Numbered from the stretch's first letter, positions 33,154-43,420 are shown. The stretch: DNA of 64,000 nt from Bacteroides sp. GM023 (GCF_014750685.1 NZ_JAAXGE010000005.1:668981-732980); one strand, 5' to 3'. Notes: generated by a model not told the origin, from the letters alone. Numbers and translations: made by a program.

Positions 33154-34848
33154 ATGCTAAAGATTAAATCAATTTTAGTATCGCTGTTGGCCATTGTGGC
33201 ATTGGCAAGTTGTTCAAATGAGAATGATGAAAACCCCGGGGTTGATGGGGGGGTAGGTTATGATGTAGCCTACATATCAATCAGTGTGACTAATCCAAAA
33301 GTACCAGGTTCACGTGCTTCTGGCGAACAGGAGGCTTTGCCGGCGGAAAGTGCGGTTAAAGAGCTTTATGTGATTACGTTCAATGCGGGTAAGGTGGTGA
33401 CTAAGGATGCAGATGCAACTAAGTATGCTACGGTATTGGGAACAGGTTCTTTCGGGACAAATAGTGGAATTACGACTCCGAATACTCCGATTAAGGTGGG
33501 TACGGATACTAAGTATCTGCTTGTTGTTGCTAATCCGGGTGCTCAATTAAAGGGACGTCTGGATGCTATTGCAGCAGGTGCAACATATGCCACCATCAAT
33601 GCAATGATTACAGTTCCTACAGATAACGCGAAGCTCAACAATGCTTATCTGGTAGATGAGGTTGTGCACTCCAATGGTTGTGCAATGATTAATGTCGGAT
33701 TCTACGATGAATCCAATTTAGAATGGGAAGATGAATGTCTGCTCGATGTAGCGGACAAGATTATTTTGGCCAAAGACTATAAAACAGACGCGCAAGCTCA
33801 GAATGCGGCGAAAAGTAATCCGGCTACTCTTGAGATAGAACGCCTTGCTGCAAAGTTGGAGGTTATGATTGACGGTTCATTGGCAGTCGGACCCTTTGAA
33901 GATGGAACAAACGCAAGCCTTGGACAGTTTGATTTTGGAAATTGGGCAATAGACTATTACAACTCTCTGTTGTTTCCTTTTGCAAAAAAGACTACCACAG
34001 CGTCGTCTCATACTACCGGATTCTATAAAAGTAACTTCTATACAGTCGACCCGAACTTTACGACTGCGGGTGGAACCGAATATCTTGCAGGCATTGTTAA
34101 GAATAAACTTAATACTGATCGCGAACCTCTAGTAGAATGGGCTGCTAAAAGTACGACTGCGGGTGAGAATTACAAATATTGTATCGAGAATACGATGGCC
34201 GAAGGATATCAGAAGTTCGGTGCGGCTACACGTCTGGTGCTTAAGGGCAAGTATGCACCTTGGAAGGATGATGCTGATTTTACTTTAGGAGATGACTGGT
34301 ATCGTCTTCCTAACGGAACTAGCTCTGTAAACTTTAAGAATTTTGACCAGTTACTAGCTGCTTATACAACTTCTAAAGCTAAAGAAACAAACTCAGAAGC
34401 TATGACCGCTCAGGAGAAACTCTTGGTTTCGGCATGCGAACTGTTCTATAACCAGATAAAATCTGAGCTTACCACCAATGACCCGGGTGATTTTGCTTCT
34501 CTTACGCAGGCTATTATTGACGCCAACAATATTAAGAATGGCGGTGAACTGTGCAAAGAAGAAGGTTGCATCTATTGGTATCCAAAGAGTCTCAACTATT
34601 ACTACTATGAGATTCGTCATGACAATGCAGCCGACTCTCACATGGAGTATGGAAAATATGGTGTAGTACGTAATAACTATTACACGCTTAATCTGACAAA
34701 GGTGAATGGTAACGGTACACCGTGGTATCCTGGTGGTGGTCCCGAAGACCCGGATGAAGAAGAAGATATCGATAAGTTGGGTGCTTATCTCCACTTTGAG
34801 ATTAAAGTTGCTCCGTGGATATACTGGACTACAAATTTCGAAATTTAA
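33154..34848 (+). CDS. Mfa1-like major fimbrial subunit
   Basis: A 564-residue lipoprotein (signal with LASCSNENDE, Cys about residue 20). An Arg in VPGSRASGEQEA may be the protease cleavage site that frees the mature pilin in type V pili. KELYVITFNAGKVV and DTKYLLVVANPG are typical of the Mfa1/FimA N-terminal domain. The C-terminal part carries CIYWYPKSLNYYYYEIRHD and ends in a strand (EIKVAPWIYWTTNFEI) that could serve donor-strand exchange. A Pro/Gly/Asp linker precedes that end. A strong terminator 25 bases downstream would favour high pilin levels over the genes that follow. Confidence 0.88.
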   Translation: MLKIKSILVSLLAIVALASCSNENDENPGVDGGVGYDVAYISISVTNPKVPGSRASGEQEALPAESAVKELYVITFNAGKVVTKDADATKYATVLGTGSFGTNSGITTPNTPIKVGTDTKYLLVVANPGAQLKGRLDAIAAGATYATINAMITVPTDNAKLNNAYLVDEVVHSNGCAMINVGFYDESNLEWEDECLLDVADKIILAKDYKTDAQAQNAAKSNPATLEIERLAAKLEVMIDGSLAVGPFEDGTNASLGQFDFGNWAIDYYNSLLFPFAKKTTTASSHTTGFYKSNFYTVDPNFTTAGGTEYLAGIVKNKLNTDREPLVEWAAKSTTAGENYKYCIENTMAEGYQKFGAATRLVLKGKYAPWKDDADFTLGDDWYRLPNGTSSVNFKNFDQLLAAYTTSKAKETNSEAMTAQEKLLVSACELFYNQIKSELTTNDPGDFASLTQAIIDANNIKNGGELCKEEGCIYWYPKSLNYYYYEIRHDNAADSHMEYGKYGVVRNNYYTLNLTKVNGNGTPWYPGGGPEDPDEEEDIDKLGAYLHFEIKVAPWIYWTTNFEI

Positions 34849-34873
34849 ATAAACTCTTTATTTTCAAAGAAAG

Positions 34874-34910
34874 CAGGGCAGTGCGGACTGCCTGCCCTGT
34901 ACCTTTTTTA
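34874..34910 (+). terminator. Terminator between major pilin and Mfa2-like gene
   Basis: CAGGGCAG (34874-34881) pairs with CTGCCCTG (34892-34899) around a 10-base loop, then TACC and six T. It lies 25 bases after the pilin stop codon, inside what otherwise looks like one operon. Confidence 0.8.
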
Positions 34911-35124
34911 ATAGATATTCCGTGCGGAACAGACCGCCGAAAAAAGTAAAAACAAGCCGGTGACAGGCTTTCCAAAAACAGCACTGAAATATACAGGCGC
35001 ATCCGAGATACAATGAAATGCAATGCGCACCCCAAAAAGAGGAAATAACCGGAGGTCACTAAATCGAGATCTCTGACAATATAAAACGGCAAACCGATAT
35101 GGTTGCCCCATAAAAGAAAAAGAT

Positions 35125-36123
35125 ATGTTCGGAAAAACTAAATCGCTGTTCCTTATCGTTGCTTCGATGCTGTGTATGGTTTCGTGTGACAGTATACGTG
35201 AAGACCTGCCACGGTGCGAGCTTTGGTTGGAATTTGTATTCGACTATAATATGGAATATGCGGATGCATTTAATCCTCAGGTTAAATCGGTGGATGTACT
35301 TGTGTTCGACAGCGATGATAAATTGCTCTTCATCAAAAGTGCCGAGGTTGCTGCACTGGTTGGTGGAAACCGGATGTCGTTGACCGACGAGCTCGATTTC
35401 GGAAATTATAAAGTACTGACCGTCGGAAGTCTGTCTGACAGATTCCGGCTCTCGGATAATGCTGGTAATGAACTGGCGCCGGGAACAACAACCCTCCAAC
35501 AGGTCATTGTATCCCTGAAGCGGGAGACGGATGTTGTTAATTTCGAATTTCAGCATCTTTACTTCGGAGAAGTTGTGGAAGTGGATCACTTGTCGTTCAA
35601 TACCAACCATAAAATTTATCCGGTGAACCTGATACGCGACACCAATCGGTTTAATCTTGCGTTAATGGGATATGAGGGAAATAAAGTGGATGATACACAA
35701 TATACATTTGAAATTCAGGCGCCGGAAAATGCGGTTTATTCTTGGGAAAACGAACCCGCAGGACAAGGTCCTGTTACTTATATGCCTTACTATACAGGTC
35801 CGGGTGAAGTATCCGACGTAGTTATGTCCGCACGTCTGAACACGATGCGTTTGCTCAACAGGAACGGATGGGATTATAAGTTTATAATAAGGGATGCGAA
35901 TACTGAAGATGAAGTCTGGAGCTACAATCTGATGACACTATTGAGTATTGCCCGACCGGTTGCCCGTTACGACGGAACAGAGCTTCCCTTTCAAGAGTAT
36001 CTTGACAGGCAGAGTGAATGGAACCTGATATTTACAGTTGTTGAAAAACCCGGAGGAGGATTCCTTCAGATTGGTATTGTCGTGGGGACCTGGATTTATT
36101 GGCTCCACGGGATGGAAGTTTAA
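35125..36123 (+). CDS. FimB/Mfa2-family fimbrial anchor subunit
   Basis: A 332-residue lipoprotein (signal MFGKTKSLFLIVASMLCMVS, then Cys). It has the family opening LPRCELWLEFVFDYNMEYAD and VKSVDVLVFDSDDKLLF, and ends in GIVVGTWIYWLHGMEV. Mfa2 and FimB cap the base of the pilus and hold it in the outer membrane, limiting its length. A 276-base gap with a terminator separates it from the major pilin gene. The next gene begins 2 bases after its stop codon. Confidence 0.9.
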   Translation: MFGKTKSLFLIVASMLCMVSCDSIREDLPRCELWLEFVFDYNMEYADAFNPQVKSVDVLVFDSDDKLLFIKSAEVAALVGGNRMSLTDELDFGNYKVLTVGSLSDRFRLSDNAGNELAPGTTTLQQVIVSLKRETDVVNFEFQHLYFGEVVEVDHLSFNTNHKIYPVNLIRDTNRFNLALMGYEGNKVDDTQYTFEIQAPENAVYSWENEPAGQGPVTYMPYYTGPGEVSDVVMSARLNTMRLLNRNGWDYKFIIRDANTEDEVWSYNLMTLLSIARPVARYDGTELPFQEYLDRQSEWNLIFTVVEKPGGGFLQIGIVVGTWIYWLHGMEV

Positions 36124-36125
36124 GA

Positions 36126-37238
36126 ATGAGAAAGAAGCTATTATATATCATTTGTCTGGCATCCGCCATCCTTTTGTTCTCATGTAGTAGAGAAGCTGAT
36201 GTGGCTTATGAGTTGCCTGCCCATACTACCCGGGCACAACTTAGCATCGACTTGGTGAACAACGGGGATGTGGAACAACAGGAGGAGATAAACTCCATGA
36301 GGTTTATCGTATTCGGTAGCACGCCCGGTGGCGTGAGACTGGATGTGAATGAACACATCCTGTTGAGTACTCCGGAGACAGCTACTGATATAGATGCGCA
36401 ACTTCTCAAAGTGACTTCCAGCAATGATATCCTGGTCGTAGTAATTGCCAACGAACCGCAGAGTCTCACAAGCAAACTTGACGGTATAGCCAATCTTTTG
36501 ACGTTGCAAGAGATGATTTACGATATTTCCGACATACTGAATAGTGACGGGCAGATCATCTCGACGACCGGAATGCCAATGACCGGAGTGATTCGGGATA
36601 TATCCATAGCACCTGATGAAACCAAGAAAGTGCAAATGGTTATCGAACGTGCCGTAGCCCGGGTAGATATCTTTCTTGAAGCTATAGATGGTGGGGCGGT
36701 GACCGGATATACAGCCGGAAGCACCAGTGTCACCTTGCACAATTTCTCCCACGATAGCTATTTCGTGATGGGAAACGTGGGCAACGGCACACGTGATAAT
36801 ACTGACTCTTCAAAAAACTACGGAAAAGTGAAGGAAGACGTATCAGACAGCGATTTGTTAACGTGTAAATGGGAGGCTACGACTACAGAAACCTGGGTGT
36901 ATTCATCGGCTTCCGGAGCTGAAAACCGGAAGTTGCTTTGCTCGTTCTACACTGCCGAACGCATATTCAAGTCGGATTATTCCGATCGACTGTCTATCAG
37001 TATGGCTAATGTCCCGAAAGGTCCTTCAGACGTCACCGGAATAACCGGGAAAGTAATTGAAACCGTAACGAAGGTTGATGGTACAGGCAGTTCGACGGCG
37101 CAACCTTTTACGGAGATCCGGCGGAACAACGTGTATCAGATAACGGCACGCGTAGGAAAAATAGGTATTCAGATACTGACGATAAGCGTGGAAGATTGGG
37201 GTGAAAGGCAAGACATTGATCTGGATATGGACTTGTAA
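36126..37238 (+). CDS. Fimbrial minor subunit (Mfa2/FimB-like lipoprotein)
   Basis: I use the ATG at 36126 (MRKKLLYIICLASAILLFSC), which gives 370 residues and a clean lipobox (LLFSC); the longer frame from 36099 would read inside the previous gene. Arg in PAHTTRAQLSID is a possible maturation site. The first domain has INSMRFIVFGSTPGG and NDILVVVIANEP. A second domain starts around IERAVARVDIFLEAID, and the end is ILTISVEDWGERQDID. It is probably a pilus tip or anchor part; the exact position is unknown. Confidence 0.75.
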   Translation: MRKKLLYIICLASAILLFSCSREADVAYELPAHTTRAQLSIDLVNNGDVEQQEEINSMRFIVFGSTPGGVRLDVNEHILLSTPETATDIDAQLLKVTSSNDILVVVIANEPQSLTSKLDGIANLLTLQEMIYDISDILNSDGQIISTTGMPMTGVIRDISIAPDETKKVQMVIERAVARVDIFLEAIDGGAVTGYTAGSTSVTLHNFSHDSYFVMGNVGNGTRDNTDSSKNYGKVKEDVSDSDLLTCKWEATTTETWVYSSASGAENRKLLCSFYTAERIFKSDYSDRLSISMANVPKGPSDVTGITGKVIETVTKVDGTGSSTAQPFTEIRRNNVYQITARVGKIGIQILTISVEDWGERQDIDLDMDL

Positions 37239-37279
37239 TATCTTTCGCTGATTGTTTTTAATTTCGGAAAAGAAGTAAG

Positions 37280-38887
37280 ATGATAAAGACTATAAATAAT
37301 ATCAAGATGATTATGACAATGGCTGTCCTTTCGGCTGTCCTCTTTTCGTGTGTAAGAGAAGAGATGACTTGCGATAAGGAATTAATTGTTGTGCAACGTA
37401 TCGGAGAAGGCGGTTATGTCTACACTCGTGGTGCAGTAATCTCTTCGAATACCGATTTGAAAGAAGAGACTTTCGGTCTTTACAGCTCATTGACTCCCAA
37501 TGCTTCCGTTCCCCAACCATACTTCAATGCAAGCGCCACGGTTAACGCCGATCTGACAGCCACAATCTCACCGTTGCAATATTGGCCCGGATTGCTGAAT
37601 GCGAGCATGAAGTTTTTCTCTTGGTATCCATATAGCGATGCGAATGCGCCTACTGCGAGTTTCACTGATCCCGGAGAAATGGTGCTGAATTATACGGCGA
37701 ATGCATCCGCCGCCAATCATGTCGATGTACTGGCGGCTATATCGGGTCCTGTATGGGTCGAAGATGTGAATGTACACTTCTACCACACATTGACCAAGGT
37801 TACCTTTACATTCAAGAAAGTAGCTCCTGTACCGGATGAGGTGACTATCGAGAAAATAGAATTCCAGAATGTGGGAAAAAGCGGTAAACTTGCCATGGCT
37901 GAAATTCCAACCGCCACGACGAAAAACGGTAAACCGAAGTTTGTCTGGAGCGATGTCGCCACCGGAAAGGTCGCTTCTACTCCCACCGGTAACAAAACGG
38001 TGACCGAAGATGCCACTTTGATGGGTGATACATTCCTCATGCTGCCGACCGATGCTTTCTCCGCAACTGCCAAAATCGTTGTTACCACCAATTTTGGCGA
38101 CCGGGAATTCCTGTTCAGTGATATTATCGCCAAGAACCCGCACTCTTGGGAGTCGGGCGAATACATCAACTACAATCTTACGATATCCAACGAAACCTAT
38201 CAGCTTTCAGCCACCCCGCTTGAATGGACGGAAAGCCCGGTGAATGTGATTTTCGACAAACAGTATTATCTCAAATTATCGCAGACCAAGGTACAGACGG
38301 CTGGTGATGGTGTCACTGTCAATATAGAAGCGAAAACGAATTATGATGCCAATCCGGATACGGGTTATCTGCCGGGTGCGTCATTAAACAAAAGTACTAT
38401 GGATACGTGGCCAACGGTTAATATGACCCAGACATCCCTTTCGGGAGGTGTATATACGTATAATATCCAGGTTGTGATGCCTGAATTTAATTCAGGAAAT
38501 GGAACTAAGCGGGAAACAGGCTTTTATATCAATGCCGGTAATCTGCGACATCATGTATTATTGAGTCAGTGGGGGGAAAACGGCGAGTGGTTGACCTCGA
38601 ACGTAGAATTGGACAGCAACGATAATGGAACAGGGAATATGCGACGTCGCAAGATTGTCTTTACTTCGGGCAATCCGGGAACGTGGGAGTGGAAGATAAC
38701 CCAGATACAGGATCCGGATAGAATTCTGCTTAACTGTGAGACAATGGTCGAAACAAGTGGCGTGAGCGGTGATGCGGTTTATTTCTACTTCAGAGCCGAT
38801 GCCGTGTCAGGTGATACGGCTACACTCACACTAACCAATACGAATGGGGATAATCTGCCAATAACGGTGACATTGACCGCACCATAA
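37280..38887 (+). CDS. Fimbrillin-family accessory pilin
   Basis: A 535-residue lipoprotein (signal with VLFSCVREEM). The Arg in GGYVYTRGAVISS may be its maturation site. The N-terminal part is a fimbrillin domain with LKEETFGLYSSL, ISPLQYWPGLLNASMKFFSW and the ANHVDVLAAI segment. The C-terminal half has Ig-like strands with INAGNLRHHVLLSQWGENG and TLTLTNTNGDNLPIT. It is probably an accessory pilin near the tip. The TAA stop shares a base with the ATG of the tip gene (38887). Confidence 0.85.
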   Translation: MIKTINNIKMIMTMAVLSAVLFSCVREEMTCDKELIVVQRIGEGGYVYTRGAVISSNTDLKEETFGLYSSLTPNASVPQPYFNASATVNADLTATISPLQYWPGLLNASMKFFSWYPYSDANAPTASFTDPGEMVLNYTANASAANHVDVLAAISGPVWVEDVNVHFYHTLTKVTFTFKKVAPVPDEVTIEKIEFQNVGKSGKLAMAEIPTATTKNGKPKFVWSDVATGKVASTPTGNKTVTEDATLMGDTFLMLPTDAFSATAKIVVTTNFGDREFLFSDIIAKNPHSWESGEYINYNLTISNETYQLSATPLEWTESPVNVIFDKQYYLKLSQTKVQTAGDGVTVNIEAKTNYDANPDTGYLPGASLNKSTMDTWPTVNMTQTSLSGGVYTYNIQVVMPEFNSGNGTKRETGFYINAGNLRHHVLLSQWGENGEWLTSNVELDSNDNGTGNMRRRKIVFTSGNPGTWEWKITQIQDPDRILLNCETMVETSGVSGDAVYFYFRADAVSGDTATLTLTNTNGDNLPITVTLTAP

Positions 38888-41800
38888 TGGCGAATATGCA
38901 ATATCAAAGTTTAAGGAAAGGAAATAGAAATATGCAATATAGGATTTCAATAATAAGAAAGTGCTATCTTTTGTCTGTTCTGTTGGTGACGGTATGGCTT
39001 ACCGGATGCGTACAGGAAGAATTGGTGCCGACACCTTCTCCGGCAGGAAACGGTATCCGGTTTACATTAACGGTTCCCGATGTAAATCTTCCGTCCGTAT
39101 CTTCGCGTACGATGACCGGAACGGGAACAGCAAAGAAAGAAGACGAAATAGAAACGGTGGATATTCTTGTTTTTGATGCGTCAAAAACACCGGCGGTATT
39201 TCTGGAATGGGCCAGTGCTACAGGAGTCACGCAGGATTTGGCTGACAATTCCACTGTGAACTTCTCTGCTGTGCTTGCTCCCACTACCGCATCTACCTGC
39301 ATCATGATCGTGGCGAATAAGGAACTTGATGATATTGTGTCGGGCTTCACGAAGGGAGTGACCACCAAGGTTCAGGCAATGGAAGCGATGCTCCACACCC
39401 AGACTAGTAAATGGTTGGCAGACGGCTCGACGACTGGTGGGTATATGAGGATTCCGATGTATGGGGAGAAGGTAATAACCAAAATCGCTCCTTCGATGAA
39501 TCCGATAACTGGCATAAATATGAAACGTATGCTGGCGCGTATCGATATTCATAATAACAGTGTCACTTCGAACTTCACGGTCGAAGAGGTTTACCTGGCC
39601 AATTACAATACCACCGGATACATTGCTCCGTCATGGGGCACGAACGGACAGGTTACTGAACCGGCTCCGGATAATCCGGTTCTCCCCGCAGGTAGCGGTA
39701 AAATGACGGAGGAAGGGGATGCAATCCTTTATTCCGTAAATGGCAACACACCCTACGATGGGGAGATTTATACATTTGAATCCTTGGCGGCAGAGGATGC
39801 CGGTGGTGTGGGACAAGACGGAGAAGCGAGCCGTAAGAATGCTACTTGCCTGATTGTGAAAGGAAAGATCGGTACTGGTGAATCGACATTTTACCGGGTG
39901 GATTTTACCAAAACCGGAAATATAGGAGAACAGGTGGAATATTTGCCTTTGAAGCGAAACCATAAATACATCATTACCATTACTAAGGCGTTGGGAAGCG
40001 GCTATGCAAGTTTTAGTGAGGCATTGGCATCTTATACAGTCATGTCCAACCTGAAATTCCGGCTGATACACTATGACCGTGATAAGGTCAAAGATGTAGT
40101 TTACAATGGTCAATATATGCTCGGAGTGGGTGAATCGGAGGTCGCTGTTACTCAATACCAAAATAATAGTTATGCCATAGACGTTTTTACAGACAATCCC
40201 GGAGGATGGAAGGCTACCGTTACTGCAGGGAGCGACTGGCTCAAGTTTGAAGGTGGATCCGATGAGGTATCAGGCGTTGCGAACGAGGATACCCAACTCA
40301 AACTGAAGATTCCTTATTTTAATAATGGAAATATAGGTGTTGAACGTAAGGCTACTGTTACGTTGACGGCAGGGCGCTTGACTCACAATATTGAAGTGAC
40401 ACAGTACACGATAGATCCGGGAATTATCAAATTTGTCGATGCATACGGAAATGTGTTGGAGAGAGGTCTTTTTTTCCCGATTAGAAATCCTGATGGAGAC
40501 GAACTCCCTCTCGAGCCGCAGACGGTGTATGTCATGTTTTCCGTAGATAAGATAGAAGGTAAGCTTTATGGCACTGACGGTCTCAATATCATCCAATATA
40601 ATGCCGGCGGTTTGATTCCACAATTAGATAGGACGAATGCGATACCGTTCAGTGAAAGGGTGCAGGCGTTTACCATACAGCCTAATCCGCGAAGAGTGGG
40701 CGATGGTACTGTTGAAGATGGTACAGGCTGGTGGTGGCGTTGGGACTTCCTGTTGTTCAACTTATACGATCAGGAGGGATACCTCACTCAAGTACAATTC
40801 CCCATCAACCAAGGGGAGCTGGAGTTTTCATTCCGATATATTCCCACTACAGTCAATAGTCGTACTTATAAAGTCAATCTGGGTGCGGAACAATACTTGC
40901 AATTGTTTGTCAATAACAATTGGGAAATTATGAATGTTGAGGAATTGAATATAACGAACGATGATGGCACCGGGCTGATTCGGACAGATTCGGATAATGA
41001 TGTAATTATAGGCAGAAAGAATGCGGACGACAAGATGTATCTTGAGTCTGTCATAGGTTATGATGACGGCAAGGGAAATGATGTGGTTGGGCACGGATAC
41101 GATTTCAGACTAAAACTTCACCCCGGCAAGTGGAAAGAGGGAAAAAGCGGAACGATAAGAATCACGTTCAGAAATGTAATGCATACCGTGGAGGATGCCG
41201 AATTCCCATTTTATCGTACGATTGACCTTCAGATGGTGTCCGAAACCAAATCTTACACAACTGTCGGGGAACCTCTTTTCTATCTTTATCCGCTTCGGTT
41301 TGATAATAGGATATATTATGTCGACCAAGGCGAATACAAGCAAAGTGTGGGACGGTTGGAGAATGTAGCCGATGCGGAGAATATCTGTAGGAATATAGGC
41401 GATGGCTGGCGTCTGCCTACTGCAAGTGAACTATTGATGTCATTTGTCTATGAAAAAGCTTTGGGTGGCAATGCGGAGGATTATAATAATCATGACAGTC
41501 AGAATATATATGGATGGTATCAAAACTGGAGCGGTAACTACTGGTCTTCATCATACTATGCGGCTAAAGGTTCTGCTACACGTTTTGAGATGGAAATGTC
41601 GGTAGGTTATCTGGCTTCCAAATCTGTTAGCGATAAGAATTATTTCCGTTGCGTAAGGAATAATGCAAATAACGGAAAGAAGTACCCTTATCTGACGGTA
41701 GAATCCTCGGGGGTCACTATTGTCTCTCGCGATGCCAGTGGAGGAACGGATCCTTCGGTATTATTTGCTTCAGGTGAAACACCGGATACAAGTAACGCAA

Positions 41801-42159
41801 TGAATAAGGTTGCTCCTAAGTTTCAGATTGAAAATTCCAGTAGTACTGGTAAAACTTGGGGGGAAGCAAAAGCGGCATGCGAAAGCAAAGGGAATGGCTG
41901 GCGTCTGCCTACCCAGCGTGAGATGTTTTTGGTACTTAGTATGGGAGGGGCAGTTACCAACATCGAAAACCAAGGTTTCGGTAGTTCAACTACTTGGACA
42001 GGGAGCGGATTCGAGAAGATTAGCACTGTGCATTGGACATTGACTTCAGACGATAGCAACTATTGGCTGGTCGGACATAATAATGGTGAATTCGGCGCAT
42101 GGCTTCAGGGAGAATCCACAACTTGGGCTTGGTACCGTTGTGTGCGCACAATAGAATAA
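38887..42159 (+). CDS. Large fimbrial tip protein with two C-terminal lectin-fold-like units
   Basis: A 1,090-residue lipoprotein; Met 1 or the Met at 38932 (MQYRISIIRKCYLL) may start it, and the lipobox is TVWLTGC. The first 420 residues resemble DUF4906-type fimbrial proteins, with VSSRTMTGTG (possible Arg site) and ETVDILVFDASKT. Ig-like parts follow. Two repeated units end the protein: GDGWRLPTASELL...NYWSSS...YFRCVRN (about 838-920) and GNGWRLPTQREMF...WYRCVRTIE (about 1002-1090). These resemble the DUF1566/Fib_succ_major type, related to the C-type lectin fold. I infer a ligand-binding tip adhesin. Confidence 0.78.
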   Translation: MANMQYQSLRKGNRNMQYRISIIRKCYLLSVLLVTVWLTGCVQEELVPTPSPAGNGIRFTLTVPDVNLPSVSSRTMTGTGTAKKEDEIETVDILVFDASKTPAVFLEWASATGVTQDLADNSTVNFSAVLAPTTASTCIMIVANKELDDIVSGFTKGVTTKVQAMEAMLHTQTSKWLADGSTTGGYMRIPMYGEKVITKIAPSMNPITGINMKRMLARIDIHNNSVTSNFTVEEVYLANYNTTGYIAPSWGTNGQVTEPAPDNPVLPAGSGKMTEEGDAILYSVNGNTPYDGEIYTFESLAAEDAGGVGQDGEASRKNATCLIVKGKIGTGESTFYRVDFTKTGNIGEQVEYLPLKRNHKYIITITKALGSGYASFSEALASYTVMSNLKFRLIHYDRDKVKDVVYNGQYMLGVGESEVAVTQYQNNSYAIDVFTDNPGGWKATVTAGSDWLKFEGGSDEVSGVANEDTQLKLKIPYFNNGNIGVERKATVTLTAGRLTHNIEVTQYTIDPGIIKFVDAYGNVLERGLFFPIRNPDGDELPLEPQTVYVMFSVDKIEGKLYGTDGLNIIQYNAGGLIPQLDRTNAIPFSERVQAFTIQPNPRRVGDGTVEDGTGWWWRWDFLLFNLYDQEGYLTQVQFPINQGELEFSFRYIPTTVNSRTYKVNLGAEQYLQLFVNNNWEIMNVEELNITNDDGTGLIRTDSDNDVIIGRKNADDKMYLESVIGYDDGKGNDVVGHGYDFRLKLHPGKWKEGKSGTIRITFRNVMHTVEDAEFPFYRTIDLQMVSETKSYTTVGEPLFYLYPLRFDNRIYYVDQGEYKQSVGRLENVADAENICRNIGDGWRLPTASELLMSFVYEKALGGNAEDYNNHDSQNIYGWYQNWSGNYWSSSYYAAKGSATRFEMEMSVGYLASKSVSDKNYFRCVRNNANNGKKYPYLTVESSGVTIVSRDASGGTDPSVLFASGETPDTSNAMNKVAPKFQIENSSSTGKTWGEAKAACESKGNGWRLPTQREMFLVLSMGGAVTNIENQGFGSSTTWTGSGFEKISTVHWTLTSDDSNYWLVGHNNGEFGAWLQGESTTWAWYRCVRTIE

Positions 42160-42170
42160 AAGCTAAAAAT

Positions 42171-42220
42171 AGCTGTATCAGAATGTTGTTTGTCTTCATT
42201 CTGATACAGCTTGTCTTTTA
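42171..42220. terminator. Strong terminator after the pilus operon
   Basis: AGCTGTATCAGAATG (42171-42185) and CATTCTGATACAGCT (42197-42211) form a perfect 15-bp stem with an 11-base loop, followed by TGTCTTTTA. It lies 12 bases after the tip gene and may also serve the convergent HTH gene. Confidence 0.85.
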
Positions 42221-42274
42221 CACCTCCCTTCTTTTATATCCTAAGATCTACAAAGTTTAGTATGTTTTCCTTTT

Positions 42275-43234
42275 TTATAGAGTATCAATAATCTCCTGTT
42301 GCTTCTGCAAGAAAGCGATGCGCTGTGCTTCTCCACTTTCCGAAATCAGGATAGAGTGCCGTTTCAATGACTGAATCCAGTTGCGTTGCATCTGACAGAT
42401 ATGGGGACTTTGCGAATCCATTGAATTAATAGAATATACCCGCAGCAAACTGACCTGGTAATTCTGCTTCTCAATATAACTGTAAGTAGCTTCAAAACTG
42501 ATATTGGACAAGTAGAAAGAAACTTTTTTATTCTCGCTAAATTCCCCCTTAATGGATAAATGCTCTATCACAGCAAGCAGCTGAAGAAGCTCTTCCTTCA
42601 AGTGCACCACATCATCCTCGGTTATCAGTCTCAGACTCGCAAAATACTTGATCTCTTTTACAAGAGAATAAAAGATATTGGTGTCCCATATAAAAAATGT
42701 CTTTCCGCATTGCTTCATGTTTTCGCTCAATTTCTTGTGCGCATTGACTATCCGCTCATCCACATGCATTTCGGCCAGGGAGTGCGGCGTCTTTATTTCT
42801 CCGTTCTGATAAATCCATCGGCAAAGACGGAATTTCGACAGATATTCGTATGAAGAATATAGCGTGAAAGGCAGCAGGTTGGAAGCAGTATATACTTCGG
42901 TAGTACTGTCGTTTTTCACAAAATCGAATATGTTCAGATATCGTTTGATTATTTCGTAATAACTCTCTAACGCACTGGGAGCATGTAGCAAGTTCAGGTC
43001 GAAAGTGACTTTATTAGATATATGACTGCCGACAATCTGATCGATCGAGATACCCAATTTCTGAGAAAGCAGCGCTACCTCATCTATTGTAAAAGATACC
43101 TCACCCCTCAGTCTGCGATAAACAGCTTCCTTTCCCATGCACAAAATGTCAGCCAAAGTATTGGCCAGATTCATATCCTGAGGAATTCGCTCCCTCATAG
43201 TAGATATTAATTCGTTTAGAATACCATTTTTCAT
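42275..43234 (-). CDS. HTH regulator-like protein, paralogue 2
   Basis: A 319-residue protein. The first 70 residues form an XRE-like helix-turn-helix (TLADILCMGKEAVYRRLRG, then VALLSQKLGISIDQIVG). The remaining 240 residues are a mostly helical domain I do not recognise, ending ISESGEAQRIAFLQKQQEI. It has the same length and layout as the protein at 43471-44430, and the two ends match closely, so they are tandem duplicates. They lie next to the pilus operon on the opposite strand and may regulate it, which is inference. Confidence 0.75.
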   Translation of the reverse strand: MKNGILNELISTMRERIPQDMNLANTLADILCMGKEAVYRRLRGEVSFTIDEVALLSQKLGISIDQIVGSHISNKVTFDLNLLHAPSALESYYEIIKRYLNIFDFVKNDSTTEVYTASNLLPFTLYSSYEYLSKFRLCRWIYQNGEIKTPHSLAEMHVDERIVNAHKKLSENMKQCGKTFFIWDTNIFYSLVKEIKYFASLRLITEDDVVHLKEELLQLLAVIEHLSIKGEFSENKKVSFYLSNISFEATYSYIEKQNYQVSLLRVYSINSMDSQSPHICQMQRNWIQSLKRHSILISESGEAQRIAFLQKQQEIIDTL

Positions 43235-43393
43235 TGTCTGTTCCTTTAATTTTAATGTTAATAATCTCTGTGATACATTCTATGCAAAATTACGTCTTGT
43301 GCTTGAAAGATTTGTGTGGTAAAACAGAGATGAGTGTAGAGCCGTTTTTCTGATTGGGAATCAAGGTGGTGAGATGGGAACAAGGAATGAAAA

Positions 43394-43420
43394 AAAGTAG
43401 ATAAGAATCTTATCTACTTT
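43394..43420 (-). terminator. Perfect palindrome after paralogue 1
   Basis: AAAGTAGATAAGA and TCTTATCTACTTT are exact complements separated by one base, giving a long hairpin. It lies about 50 bases beyond the stop codon of the gene at 43471 on the minus strand. A/T-rich ends on both sides fit a terminator. Confidence 0.65.
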
